In this document: in pieces, positions 38,227 through 47,172 of the stretch
Layout: each line of letters opens with the position of its first letter
Position numbering within the stretch: position 1 is the stretch's first letter
Notes under the pieces: generated by a model
Database searches by the model: none
Told to the model about the DNA's origin: nothing
The model's input: the letters and a program-made list of their open reading frames with translations, nothing else
Program-made: the position numbers and the translations under genes
Source of the DNA: Chelatococcus reniformis
Lineage (GTDB): Bacteria; Pseudomonadota; Alphaproteobacteria; Rhizobiales; Beijerinckiaceae
Direction of reading: 5' to 3'
Assembly (NCBI RefSeq): GCF_014640075.1
Contig: NZ_BMGG01000009.1
Coordinates: 62,001-126,000 of the forward strand
DNA length: 64,000 nt

Positions 38227-38412
38227 GGTGATCGTGCCCCCATGCCCTGCCCCTGATCGTTAGCCTCCTTCGCAGCAACGAACAAGTCGCCCCATGCGGC
38301 GAACGGCCAGCTTGCAGTGATGGCCGCTCTCTGGAATGTTTCGAAAACAACGTCATGTTGCCCTCGCCCGCGGCTCCGACCGCGTGCGCCAGTATCGCGA
38401 AGCGGGTCAGCG

Positions 38413-39636
38413 ATGAACTACGATCGTTATTTCGAGGATGCATTGGCGGCTTTGAAGCGCGAGCGCCGCTATCGTGTCTTCATCACGATCGAGCATGACA
38501 CGAGCCGCTTCCCGCGCGCCTCCTGGCACGGGCCGCATGGCACACGCGACGTCACGGTGTGGTGCACCAACGACTATCTCGGCATGGGTCGCCACAAGGT
38601 GGTGACCGAGGCGATGGCGGCGAGCGCCGGCCGCATGGGCGTGGGCGCCGGGGGCACCCGCAACATCGCCGGCACCTCCAAGCCGATCGTCGACCTGGAG
38701 GCCGCGCTGGCACGGTTGCACGGCAAGCAGGCGGCGCTCGTCTTCACCTCCGGCTACGTCTCCAACGAGACCGGCATCGCCACGATCGCCAAGTTGCTGC
38801 CGGACTGCCTGCTGATCTCCGACGAGATGAACCACAACTCGATGATCGAGGGGGTTCGTCGCTCCGGTTCAGACAAGCGCATCTTCCGCCACAACGATCT
38901 GGTCCACCTGGAGGAGATCCTCAAGGCGGCGGGCTCCGAGCGGCCCAAGATCATCATCTTCGAGAGCGTCTATTCCATGGACGGGGACGTCTCGCCGATC
39001 CACGGCATCTGCGATCTGGCCAAGCGCTACGGCGCCATGACCTACCTCGACGAGGTGCACGCCGTCGGCCTCTACGGCGCCCACGGCGGCGGCTATGCCG
39101 AGGAGGTGGGGGCGATGGAGCGCCTCGACGTCATCGAGGCGACGCTCGCCAAGGGCTTCGGCTGCCTCGGCGGTTACCTCGCCGCCAAGGAGGCGATCAT
39201 CGATGCGGTGCGCTCGCATGCGCCCGGCTTCATCTTCACCACGGCGCTGCCCCCTCCGGTGGCGGCCGCCGCGCTAGCGGCCGTCGAGCATCTGTCGGCG
39301 AGCGACACCGAGCGCGCCCGCCAGCGGACCCAGGTGGCGCGGACGAAGGCGCGGCTGGAGGCGGTCGGCCTGCCGGTGCTCGCCAACAACACCCATATCG
39401 TTCCGGTGATGGTCGGCGATCCGCAACTCGCCAAGGCGGCGAGCGACATGCTGCTGGAGGACCACGGCATCTACGTGCAGCCTATCAATTATCCCACCGT
39501 GCCCCGGGGAACCGAACGCCTGCGCATCACGCCGACGCCGTATCACAGCGACGACCTGATCGAGGAGCTCAGCGACGCCCTGCTCGCCACGTGGCGAGCC
39601 CTCGGGCTGTCGCTCGCCGCGCGCCGCGCTGCCTGA
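38413..39636 (+). CDS. hemA: 5-aminolevulinate synthase
   Basis: 407 residues. Conserved segments are [34 protein letters not shown], the PLP-binding Lys in [13 protein letters not shown] (about residue 245), [10 protein letters not shown] and [18 protein letters not shown]. The enzyme condenses glycine and succinyl-CoA to 5-aminolevulinate, the C4 route to haem typical of alphaproteobacteria. The start [11 protein letters not shown] at 38413 fits the family; the earlier GTG at 38,317 adds unlikely residues. Divergent from murA, with roughly 190 bp holding both promoters. Confidence 0.97.
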   Translation: MNYDRYFEDALAALKRERRYRVFITIEHDTSRFPRASWHGPHGTRDVTVWCTNDYLGMGRHKVVTEAMAASAGRMGVGAGGTRNIAGTSKPIVDLEAALARLHGKQAALVFTSGYVSNETGIATIAKLLPDCLLISDEMNHNSMIEGVRRSGSDKRIFRHNDLVHLEEILKAAGSERPKIIIFESVYSMDGDVSPIHGICDLAKRYGAMTYLDEVHAVGLYGAHGGGYAEEVGAMERLDVIEATLAKGFGCLGGYLAAKEAIIDAVRSHAPGFIFTTALPPPVAAAALAAVEHLSASDTERARQRTQVARTKARLEAVGLPVLANNTHIVPVMVGDPQLAKAASDMLLEDHGIYVQPINYPTVPRGTERLRITPTPYHSDDLIEELSDALLATWRALGLSLAARRAA

Positions 39637-39754
39637 AGGCTGCACTTTCCCCACCCTAATGTGCCGACGCCGCTTGCGCGTGAGGGGTGCCTATGGCATT
39701 CATCCGCGCCCGAGCGAGGAGAACACCTTCTCGGCGCAACGCCCAATCCGATTG

Positions 39755-39829
39755 GCCGCAGTAGCTCAGTGGTAGAGCACACCATTGGTAATGGTGAGGT
39801 CGGGAGTTCAATCCTCCCCTGCGGCACCA
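39755..39829 (+). tRNA. tRNA-Thr (anticodon GGT)
   Basis: 75 nt including encoded CCA. Acceptor GCCGCAG pairs with CTGCGGC, D-arm GCTCAGTGGTAGAGC, anticodon stem-loop ACCATTGGTAATGGT with anticodon GGT, T-arm GGGAGTTCAATCCTCCC; discriminator A. Confidence 0.95.
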
Positions 39830-39842
39830 TCGCTCCCAGGCC

Positions 39843-40286
39843 ATGACCGCACCTGCTCCCGATATCGTCGTATCGCTGACGCCGGACGCCGCCGAGCGGG
39901 AAGCGATCGTCAGGCCGCTGATCGCCTACAACGACGAGACCGCCGGGCCATCCAACTACCGCCCCTTCGCGCTCCTGCTGCGTGACCCGGAGACGGGCGC
40001 AGATCGCGGCGGCCTGTGGGGCAAGACCTCCTACGACTGGGTCTTCGTCGAGCTGCTGTTCGTGCCCGCCGTGTTCCGCGGTCAGGACCTGGGCAGCCGC
40101 CTGCTGGCGCAAGCGGAGGAGATCGGCCGCTCGTCCGGCTGCACCGGCATCTGGCTCGACACCTTCAGCTTCCAGGCGCGCGGCTTCTACGAGAAGAACG
40201 GCTACACCGTGTTCGGCGCGCTGGAGGAGCATCCGCGCGGGCACACGCGCTACTTCATGCGCAAGGCGCTCACGCCCGCCGGCTGA
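39843..40286 (+). CDS. GNAT family N-acetyltransferase
   Basis: 147 residues. The acetyl-CoA motif is V-F-RGQDLGSRLLAQAEE (R-G-x-x-L-G form, about residues 80-95), followed by GFYEKNGYTVFGALEE (motif B region) near 120. The substrate is unknown. ATG 39843 lies 14 bp after the tRNA-Thr gene and lacks a clear Shine-Dalgarno sequence, so the start is fixed mainly by the family length. Confidence 0.88.
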   Translation: MTAPAPDIVVSLTPDAAEREAIVRPLIAYNDETAGPSNYRPFALLLRDPETGADRGGLWGKTSYDWVFVELLFVPAVFRGQDLGSRLLAQAEEIGRSSGCTGIWLDTFSFQARGFYEKNGYTVFGALEEHPRGHTRYFMRKALTPAG

Positions 40287-40430
40287 AGGGCCAGACCGTC
40301 GCGGCGCGCCGGCGGTGGGCGGCCGTTCCCAGCGGGTGCGACACTGTGGCATGATCAGAGCGGCACAATCGACACGCTACCGGTGGCAAAACCGCGATGC
40401 AGTCGTGTTGCTCTGGTCTTGGGGTCTCCC

Positions 40431-41240
40431 ATGTGCGTCGCATGTTCGCCTGGCGAAGGTGTCCGGTCGGCCAGTGGATACCGGCTGTCACGCCGCGGTT
40501 TCCTGGGCTGCGGCATTGCGGCAGGCTTGGCCGTGCTCGAGCTTCCGCCCGTCGTTCAGGCGTCACCCTTGCCGGCTGCCCTCGGCAAGCTCGAGGCCCC
40601 GCCGCTCCGTTTGTCCGATGTGGCCGGCAAGCCCAAGCGCGTGGCGCTGACCCTTGATGCGTGCCGCGGCCAGTTCGATCTGCGCATCGCCAATGTGCTG
40701 GTGGCCGAAAAAGTCCCGACGACGATCTTCGCCACGGCCTTGTGGATCAGGTCCAACCCGCGCGGGCTCCAGCTGTTGCTCGACCATCCCGAGCTCTTCG
40801 TCATCGAGAACCATGGCGAGCATCATCACGCACCGATCCTTAAGCCTGGCGAAGTCTACGGCGTCCCCACGGTCGCCACCCCGGTGGGCCTGAAGGCCGA
40901 GGTCGAGAACGGGGCGGCGGCGGTCAGGCAGGCGACCGGGCGCCAGCCGGTCTGGTATCGGGGCGCCACCGCGCTCTACAGTCCTGACGCCATCACCGCG
41001 ATCAGCAAGATGGGGTTCGCGGTAGCCGGGTTTTCGATCAACGGTGATCAAGGCGCTTCGCTGCCGGCGCCATCGGTGGCACGCAACCTGCGCGGCGCGC
41101 AGGCCCGCGATGTCATCATCGGCCACATCAATAAGCCCGACCACACCGCCGGGCTCGGCATCGTGGAGGGGATCCGCGCCCTGCGACAGGGCGGGACGGA
41201 GTTCGTCCATCTGGACAATCCCGACACATCGGTCCGCTGA
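40431..41240 (+). CDS. Tat-exported polysaccharide deacetylase (NodB-like) protein
   Basis: 269 residues. A twin-arginine signal (YRLSRRGFLGCGIAAGLAVL, residues 17-36) marks export to the periplasm by Tat. The catalytic domain has the NodB-type motif VALTLDACRG (Asp) and ENHGEHHH (metal His), then WYRGATALYSPDAI, the Arg motif. The strict TFDDG motif is altered, as in distant carbohydrate-esterase 4 members. The target glycan is unknown. ATG 40431 is preferred to 40383 by signal-peptide layout. Confidence 0.83.
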   Translation: MCVACSPGEGVRSASGYRLSRRGFLGCGIAAGLAVLELPPVVQASPLPAALGKLEAPPLRLSDVAGKPKRVALTLDACRGQFDLRIANVLVAEKVPTTIFATALWIRSNPRGLQLLLDHPELFVIENHGEHHHAPILKPGEVYGVPTVATPVGLKAEVENGAAAVRQATGRQPVWYRGATALYSPDAITAISKMGFAVAGFSINGDQGASLPAPSVARNLRGAQARDVIIGHINKPDHTAGLGIVEGIRALRQGGTEFVHLDNPDTSVR

Positions 41241-41411
41241 TCTTCGCGCGGGTCAGGTCTTCGCGCGGGTCATGGCCGGCGGGCGCGGGCGGCAGCCCTG
41301 CCGCCGCCGCGCGTGACGCATGCGGCGCCACGGCTTTCGTGGACGGGCGATAGCGTCTAAGCGGGACACCGAAGGCCACGTATCAGTTGGCCGGCCCGAG
41401 GTAGATGCCGC

Positions 41412-42962
41412 ATGACCACGCCGTCCCGCTCGATCGACCCCACGACCCCCATCCTCGTCGGCTGCGGCGACGTAACGGATATGGCGACCCCGGTCGAGGC
41501 GGGGCGCTCGCCCTTCGACCTCCTCGCCGAGGCGGGCCGGCGGGCGCTTCAGGATGCCGGCGCCGCAGGCCTCGCCGCGAGCATCGACACGGTCGCCATG
41601 CTGCGGTTGTTCTCGGACACCTCGCACCGGTTCAAGTCGAATATCGGCACCTCGACCAACTCACCCAAGAGCGTCGCCAATCGCCTCGGCCTCTCCGCCT
41701 CGCGCCACATCTACACCTGGAATGGCGGCAACATGCCGCAATACCTGGTGAACGGCTTCGCCGAGCAGATTGCGGCCGGCGCCATGCGGGCGGCCATGAT
41801 CGTCGGCGGCGAGGCGCTCAGAACCCAGCGCGGCGTGCAACTCGGTGGCTTCGAGGTGTCCTGGGCCGAGGATCCGGGCGGCGAGCCGGAGCAGGCGGGC
41901 GATCCGCGCCGCGGCTGGAGCGACTGTGAGGACCGCCACAACATGCGGGCGGCCATCACCATGTATCCGCTGATCGAGAACGCCATCCGCGGCCAGCGCG
42001 GCCGTTCGATGGAGACGCATCTGAAGGCCATGGCCAAGCTGTTCGCCCGCTTCGCCGCGGTCGCCGCCGCCAATCCCTATGCCACGCGGCGCGCCGGCTA
42101 CTCGGCGGAGGCGCTGGCCACCATCGATGGCGGCAACCGCTGGATCGGGCTGCCCTATCCTCGCCTGATGGTCGCCAACGCCTATATCGACCAAGCCGCT
42201 GCCGTCGTCATGACCTCGGTCGGCCAGGCGCGCGAGCTCGGCATTCCCGAGCACAAATGGGTATTCCTGCACGGCTGCGCCGATGGCCACGACCACTGGT
42301 TTCTGTCCGATCGCACGGAGCTCGGCGCCTCGCCCGCCATCCGCGCCGGCGCCAAGCGCGCGTTCGCCATGGCGGGGCGCACGATCGAGGATGTGGATTT
42401 CTTCGATCTCTACAGTTGCTTCCCCTCGGCCGTTGAGATCGCCTGCCAGGAGATCGGCCTCTCCGAGGATGATCCGCGCGGCCAAACGGTGACCGGCGGG
42501 CTGCCGTATTTCGGCGGCCCCGGCAACAGCTACGTGCTGAACTCCATCTCGGAGATGATGCGGCGCGTGCGCGGCAAGCCGAGCAGCCTCGGCTTGGTGA
42601 CGGCTAACGGCAACTACATCACCAAGCACTCCTTCGGCCTGTACTCCACCGAGCCGACGCTCGGGCCCTGGCGTCGCGAGGATCCGCACGTTCTCCAATC
42701 CGAGCTCGACCGGCTGCCCACGGTCGCCCTGACCGAGGCGGCCTCCGGGCCCGCACGGATCGAGACCTACACGGTCATGTACGGCAAGAGCGCCCCGGAC
42801 TATGCCGTCGTGATGGGAAGGCTCGACGCCACGGGCGAGCGCTTCGTCGCCAACACCCCGGTCGATCCCGCCGTGCTCGCCGACCTTGCCGCGCGCGACA
42901 GCCTGGGGCGCCCGGGCCACGTGGCGCATGCGGATGGGCGCAACACCTTCACGCCGGCGTAG
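41412..42962 (+). CDS. Thiolase-like acetyl-CoA acetyltransferase family protein lacking the nucleophilic Cys
   Basis: 516 residues of thiolase fold (VAMLRLFSDTS, AAMIVGGEALRTQRG, DVDFFDLYSCFPSAVEIAC, TGGLPYFGGPGNSYVLNS, GLVTANGNYITKHSFGLYST). Where classical thiolases have the acylated Cys (CASG) this protein reads TWNGGNMPQYLVN, as in the SCP2-type thiolase-like subgroup, so ordinary thiolysis is doubtful. Members of this group often sit with acyl-CoA genes; here it stands alone. ATG 41412 is the only start near the family N-terminus. Confidence 0.82.
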   Translation: MTTPSRSIDPTTPILVGCGDVTDMATPVEAGRSPFDLLAEAGRRALQDAGAAGLAASIDTVAMLRLFSDTSHRFKSNIGTSTNSPKSVANRLGLSASRHIYTWNGGNMPQYLVNGFAEQIAAGAMRAAMIVGGEALRTQRGVQLGGFEVSWAEDPGGEPEQAGDPRRGWSDCEDRHNMRAAITMYPLIENAIRGQRGRSMETHLKAMAKLFARFAAVAAANPYATRRAGYSAEALATIDGGNRWIGLPYPRLMVANAYIDQAAAVVMTSVGQARELGIPEHKWVFLHGCADGHDHWFLSDRTELGASPAIRAGAKRAFAMAGRTIEDVDFFDLYSCFPSAVEIACQEIGLSEDDPRGQTVTGGLPYFGGPGNSYVLNSISEMMRRVRGKPSSLGLVTANGNYITKHSFGLYSTEPTLGPWRREDPHVLQSELDRLPTVALTEAASGPARIETYTVMYGKSAPDYAVVMGRLDATGERFVANTPVDPAVLADLAARDSLGRPGHVAHADGRNTFTPA

Positions 42963-43532
42963 CACTTCGCCCTCGCCGGCCCTGGCCGCAAGCCGAGCGC
43001 TCCTCATGCGAGAATCGGGCGCGTCGCCGCCCGATGGGGGCGGTCCCGTGCCGGGACATGCTAACGCCGCAGACGGCTTGCGATGCGAGCGCCGCCACTG
43101 GCGTGCGAAAGGCTGACAAACCGGGCCCTGGGCGCCTCCGTCGGAGCCGGTGGGCGATGCCTCCCGATCGACGTAGCACGTCCCGCGGTCTGCGCCCGCC
43201 CGCAAGCCGCGCGGCGGTTCGCTGCGGCTCAGCATCGGCTTGTCACCAGAGCAACCGACCCTACCTTTAAGTCTGATGCTCCGGGGTGCCGGGCTTTCGA
43301 ACACGGTCGGATAATTGTCTATAAGCTTAATGTTAGCAGGCACCGCGAATCGAGCGTGTAAACGTGTCCGATCTTGTTTGCCCGCAGGGGGATGCGGCAA
43401 GCGCACGGATCCAGCCTGGGGCTCTTCGTGAACGCCAGATGAACCGGACTTTAGTGTTTTGGTCAGCCTCGGACGTCTACTCTGGCGATACTCGGCGAAC
43501 AGTCGAGGCGGGGGCACTTTCGGAGGAGTGAA
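42963..43532. other. 570-bp gene-free region
   Basis: No open frame here has protein-like composition in either strand. An AT-rich stretch at 43,300-43,340 and the bases up to 43,520 probably carry the promoter of the following secreted-protein gene. I see no repeat of the window's families in it. Confidence 0.45.
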
Positions 43533-43838
43533 ATGAAACGCGTTGTGTTGGCGGCCGTTGCCGCGGCCGGCATTGTCACCCTGGGCGCCGGTTTCGCCCC
43601 GTCCGCGCGGGCCGCCGTCGCCGGCCCGCAGCCGGCATTGGCCGAGGCCGCTCCCGTTGAAAAGGCGGCCCGGGTGTGCGGGCCCTACGGCTGCCGCTGG
43701 GTGCCGGGACCGGGCTACTATGGGCGCCGGTATTACGGCCCTCCCCCGCGCTATTACGGCCCGCGCCGTTACTACGGGCCGCCGCGCGCCTATGGCCGGC
43801 CTTACGGCTATCGGCGCTATTACGGCCCGCGCTGGTGA
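43533..43838 (+). CDS. Secreted Tyr/Arg/Pro-rich small protein
   Basis: 101 residues. Signal peptide with cleavage after ARA (about residue 27), a short VCGPYGCRWVPGPGYYGRRY segment containing two Cys, then repeats of RYYGPPP/RRYYGP to the end. Very basic (pI probably above 10). GGAGGAG precedes ATG 43533. Similar small Tyr/Gly-rich exported proteins are frequent in Hyphomicrobiales; function unknown, cell-envelope association is inference. A stem-loop follows. Confidence 0.82.
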   Translation: MKRVVLAAVAAAGIVTLGAGFAPSARAAVAGPQPALAEAAPVEKAARVCGPYGCRWVPGPGYYGRRYYGPPPRYYGPRRYYGPPRAYGRPYGYRRYYGPRW

Positions 43839-43875
43839 TCTAGCCGCGCGGCGCCCGACGGCGCATAGACATGCG

Positions 43876-43904
43876 CGGCAGCTCCGATGCGCTCGGGGCT
43901 GCCG
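43876..43904 (+). terminator. Stem-loop after the Tyr-rich protein gene
   Basis: CGGCAGCTCCGA and TCGGGGCTGCCG pair with one mismatch across a 5-nt loop, 38 bp after the stop codon. Confidence 0.55.
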
Positions 43905-44203
43905 TGCTTGAAACGGCAAAGGCCTGGCGCAGGGCGCCGGGCCAATACGACGCCTGTCGTCGCATGATGACGACGATCGCAGCAGCGTCGCGGTCAGGGC
44001 GCAGCGTCCGCTCCAAAGGCGCTGGCGACGTTGAAGCCCTCCAGATCAATCGTGTGAATGTCCCTCGCCGTTGGACGGCTAGGTCCAGCCCGCCTTCGGC
44101 ATGGGTATTGGAACGCGCGCCGTGTCGGCGCCCACAGCGGTCGTCGCGCGGCGACGGGCTTCGACTGGCCGGCGTTCACGTCCAAAAGACCTCCTGGCTT
44201 CAT

Positions 44204-44230
44204 TTGACAGTTCCATTTTGGAACTATAAC
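44204..44230 (+). promoter_or_regulatory. Promoter with overlapping palindromic operator
   Basis: TTGACA at 44,204 and TATAAC at 44,225 (15-bp spacer, shorter than ideal) enclose the perfect palindrome AGTTCC-ATTTT-GGAACT at 44,209-44,225. A repressor bound there would block the promoter of the isomerase gene 75 bp downstream. The rest of 43,905-44,203 shows no gene. Confidence 0.55.
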
Positions 44231-44306
44231 ACTGTGTAAACCGCAGCGGGGGCCCTCCGGGCTCGCCACCCGTTGCCGCGGTGCAGCCCAACGGGAGGAG
44301 TGAGCG

Positions 44307-44921
44307 ATGGCCAAGACGGTCGATTTTCTGTTCGATTTCGGCAGCCCGAACGCCTACCTGTCGCATCTCGTCATTCCCGAGATCGAGCGGCGGACGGGAG
44401 CGACCTTCGTCTACATTCCCGTGCTGCTCGGGGGCATCTTCAAAGCCACCGGCAACCGCTCGCCGGCAGAGAGCCTCGCCGGCATCAAGAACAAGGCGGA
44501 GCACATGCAGAAGGAGACTGAGCGCTTTCTGCGCCGTCACCGCATCACGCGCTATCGCCACAACCCCTTCTTCCCAGTCAACACGCTGCAGCTGATGCGC
44601 GGCGCCGTGGCAGCGCAGGCCGAGGGCCTCTTCGAGCCCTATGTCGAAGCGGTGTTCTCCTGCATGTGGGAGAATCCCAAGAAGATGGATGACCCGGAGG
44701 TCGTCCGGGCGGCGCTGGTGGCGGCCGGTCTCGATGCGGACCTCATTCTCCGCCGCTCGCAGGATCCCGACGTGAAGGGCAAGCTGATCGCCAACACCGA
44801 GGCGGCGGTGGCGCGCGGCGCCTATGGATCGCCGACCTTCTTCGTCGGCGGCGAGATGTTCTTCGGCAAGGACCAGTTGCGTGACGTGGAAGAGGAGTTG
44901 GCGGCCACGACGGGCCGCTGA
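44307..44921 (+). CDS. 2-hydroxychromene-2-carboxylate isomerase (NahD-like, kappa-GST fold)
   Basis: 204 residues. VDFLFDFGSPNAYLSHLVIP carries the active-site Ser, NPFFPVNTLQLMRG is the substrate region typical of HCCA isomerase, and YGSPTFFVGGEMFFGKDQL is the C-terminal thioredoxin-like part. Better matched to NahD than the paralogue at 12,497. The glutathione-dependent isomerisation belongs to naphthalene/aromatic catabolism, but no such pathway genes are nearby. GGAGGAG precedes ATG 44307; regulated promoter upstream. Confidence 0.87.
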   Translation: MAKTVDFLFDFGSPNAYLSHLVIPEIERRTGATFVYIPVLLGGIFKATGNRSPAESLAGIKNKAEHMQKETERFLRRHRITRYRHNPFFPVNTLQLMRGAVAAQAEGLFEPYVEAVFSCMWENPKKMDDPEVVRAALVAAGLDADLILRRSQDPDVKGKLIANTEAAVARGAYGSPTFFVGGEMFFGKDQLRDVEEELAATTGR

Positions 44922-45024
44922 CGCCAGCAGGTCACGGCCGGGCCTTAGGCAGTCCCTGGCGCGCCGCGCGAGGGCAGGGTGGCTGGCCGCACGTTTTGCC
45001 ATGCTGGCGCGCGCAGGCTCGTGC

Positions 45025-45128
45025 TAGAGCATTTCCGCGTTTCTTCGAATCGCCGAAATGCTCTATCGGTTTGATTTGTCGCGTTTTCTTCACGCGAACC
45101 GGCGTCCACTTCGCTCGAAAACGCTCTA
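45025..45128 (+). repeat. 102-bp MITE-like element, copy 3
   Basis: Flanked by CTAG on both sides, same orientation as copies 1 and 4. Downstream bases 45,129-45,251 encode a short hydrophobic C-terminus-like frame (TVKTLPVIVLMLVALAMAPS), perhaps a small gene remnant; I do not annotate it as a gene. Confidence 0.88.
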
Positions 45129-45382
45129 GACCTCGCCGCATCCGCCCTGCGGGCGCCGAAGCTGTGGGCCGATCCGCTGAGCGCGACGGTGAAGACACTT
45201 CCCGTGATCGTCCTCATGCTCGTCGCGCTGGCCATGGCCCCGTCCCGGTGATCGGCCCGGCCGCGCTCCGGCCGGAGGGCGGCGGTCGAGCCACCCGCCA
45301 TGCAAAAGTTGGTGGAAGCCGGCCGCCGATCGATTAAGCAGCGTTGGCATCGGTCCACGACGCAATGGGAGGCTCTGACATC

Positions 45383-46366
45383 ATGAAGACGCGCATCACG
45401 GAATTGTTCGGCATCAAGCACCCGATCATCCAGGGCGGCATGCACTACGTCGGCTACGCCTCGCTGGCGGCCGCCGTCTCCAATGCCGGCGGCCTCGGCA
45501 TCATCACCGCGCTGACGCAGCCGACGCCGGAGGATCTCGCCAAGGAGATCGCCAAGTGCCGCGAGCTGACGGACAAGCCGTTCGGCGTCAATCTGACATT
45601 CCTGCCCTCGTTCAACGCCCCTCCGTATCCCGAATTCATCCAGGCCATCGTCGAGGGCGGCGTCCGCGCCGTGGAGACGGCGGGCCGCAGCCCGGAGGAG
45701 CACATGCCGGCGCTGAAGGCGGCGGGCGTCAAGGTCATCCACAAGTGCACGTCGGTCCGTCACTCGCTGAAGGCGGAGCGCATCGGCTGCGACGCGGTGA
45801 GCGTCGACGGCTTCGAGTGCGGCGGTCACCCGGGCGAGGACGACGTGCCCAACATGATCCTGCTGCCGCGCGCGGCGGAAGAGCTGAAGATCCCCTTCGT
45901 CGCCTCCGGCGGCATGGCCGACGGGCGCAGCCTGGTGGCGGCCATGGCACTGGGCGCGGAAGGCATGAACATGGGCACGCGCTTCATGGCCACGGTCGAG
46001 GCGCCGGTGCATGACAACGTCAAGCAGGCGCTGGTCGAGGCCGACGAGCTGCAGACGCGGCTCATCATGCGGCCCTTGCGCAATACCGAGCGCGTGCTGA
46101 CCAACGCTGCCGTCGAGCGCATTATCGAGGTCGAGCGCGAGAAGGGCGCCGCGACGACGATCGCCGACGTGCGTGAATACGTCGTCGGCGCGCAGAACCG
46201 CCGCGTGCTCCACGAGGGCGTTATGGATGCCGCCGCCTGGAGTTGCGGCATGGTGGCGGGGCTGATCCACGACGTCCCGACCTGCCAGGAACTGATCGAT
46301 CGCATCATGAGCGAGGCCGAGGCGATCATCCGCAAGAGGCTGGAAGGCTTCCTCGCCGCGGCATAG
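45383..46366 (+). CDS. Nitronate monooxygenase family protein
   Basis: 327 residues. IIQGGMHYVGYASLAAAVSN, DGFECGGHPGEDD (catalytic His), FVASGGMADGRSLVAAMALG and MNMGTRFMATVEAPVH (FMN phosphate site) are class I nitronate monooxygenase/2-nitropropane dioxygenase signatures. It would oxidise alkyl nitronates such as propionate-3-nitronate with FMN; some homologues instead act as enoyl-ACP reductase-like proteins. Start ATG 45383 (MKTRITELFG) agrees with the family. Confidence 0.9.
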   Translation: MKTRITELFGIKHPIIQGGMHYVGYASLAAAVSNAGGLGIITALTQPTPEDLAKEIAKCRELTDKPFGVNLTFLPSFNAPPYPEFIQAIVEGGVRAVETAGRSPEEHMPALKAAGVKVIHKCTSVRHSLKAERIGCDAVSVDGFECGGHPGEDDVPNMILLPRAAEELKIPFVASGGMADGRSLVAAMALGAEGMNMGTRFMATVEAPVHDNVKQALVEADELQTRLIMRPLRNTERVLTNAAVERIIEVEREKGAATTIADVREYVVGAQNRRVLHEGVMDAAAWSCGMVAGLIHDVPTCQELIDRIMSEAEAIIRKRLEGFLAAA

Positions 46367-46405
46367 CCCCCGCGTGGCCACGCGGCGGCGAGATCGTCGC
46401 GCGTC

Positions 46406-46666
46406 TCAGGCGCGTCCGACGATTTCGCCGTCGAGTGCCCGCTCGATGGCGCCCGCCCCCACATAGGGCGAGCGCCCGCTCGGCGGATGCACCAAGTCGC
46501 GGGCACACAGCATCAGCCCGCGCCACTCTTCCTCGGTCATCGGTCCGCCGCTCTCCCGCTCGCGACGAAAATCCTGCAACGCGCCGCGCAGCGCCCGCTC
46601 CGGGTCGGCGGAGGGCGGCAAGTGCGCAAGGCGCTCGAGCAACAAGGTGACGGTGGTCTGCGACAT
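46406..46666 (-). CDS. Small protein of unknown function
   Basis: 86 residues, ATG 46666 (MSQTTVTLLLERLAHLP). Composition is protein-like (LRGALQDFRRERESGG, MTEEEWRGLMLCARDLVHPP) with no membrane helix or recognised domain. Divergent from the SemiSWEET gene. Could be a cytoplasmic helical protein; I do not recognise a family. Confidence 0.55.
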   Translation of the reverse strand: MSQTTVTLLLERLAHLPPSADPERALRGALQDFRRERESGGPMTEEEWRGLMLCARDLVHPPSGRSPYVGAGAIERALDGEIVGRA

Positions 46667-46851
46667 GGCGCTTTCCCCGCTCAAAGGCGCGCTCAGCTCG
46701 GCTATAGAGTAGTAGCCTTGCCCTCTTCTTCAAGCCCAATTCCGTCGCCGAAATGGTTGCGCGCGCGGCAGCGTCCGCGGAACAGGCCCCCGGCTTGCCG
46801 GTTGTGTAACGTGGCCCGAAGGGGCAGGGCGCGGAATGCCGGGAGGGGATT

Positions 46852-47148
46852 GTGGACGTGGCCGTCGTCCTGGGCAGCGCAGCTGGACTTTGCTCGACGA
46901 TCAGCTTCGCTCCGCAAGCGTTCAAGATCATCCGCAGGCGCGATACGCACAGCCTGTCGGCCGGCATGTATGCGCTGACCGTGACCGGCTTTGCGCTCTG
47001 GGTGAGCTACGGCATCGCGCTACGCCAATGGCCGTTGATCCTCGCCAACGGCATTTGCCTTGCAGTGTCCACGTTCATTCTCGTGATGATCCTCTTGCCA
47101 TCGCGGCAGAAGAACGAGGTCGCCGATGCCGTCGATCCGACGAAATAA
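46852..47148 (+). CDS. SemiSWEET family sugar transporter-like protein
   Basis: 98 residues with three membrane helices and the PQ-loop motif ISFAPQAFKIIRRRDTHSLS near residue 20, then MYALTVTGFALWVSYGIALR. SemiSWEETs dimerise to form a sugar uniporter in the inner membrane. The start is a GTG at 46852 with GGAGGGG upstream. The next gene starts 24 bp downstream on the same strand and may be co-transcribed. Confidence 0.88.
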   Translation: MDVAVVLGSAAGLCSTISFAPQAFKIIRRRDTHSLSAGMYALTVTGFALWVSYGIALRQWPLILANGICLAVSTFILVMILLPSRQKNEVADAVDPTK

Positions 47149-47172
47149 TGGCCAGGGCTTCGAGGGCGGCGC

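Noticed and set aside
43840-44049. 69-residue minus-strand frame
   Set aside because: No ribosome-binding site or family resemblance, overlaps the stem-loop after the Tyr-rich protein gene.
45129-45251. Short hydrophobic frame right of MITE copy 3, possibly a gene split by the element
   Set aside because: Joining across the element gives a frame with no credible start and no recognised family upstream, so a disrupted gene is not demonstrated.
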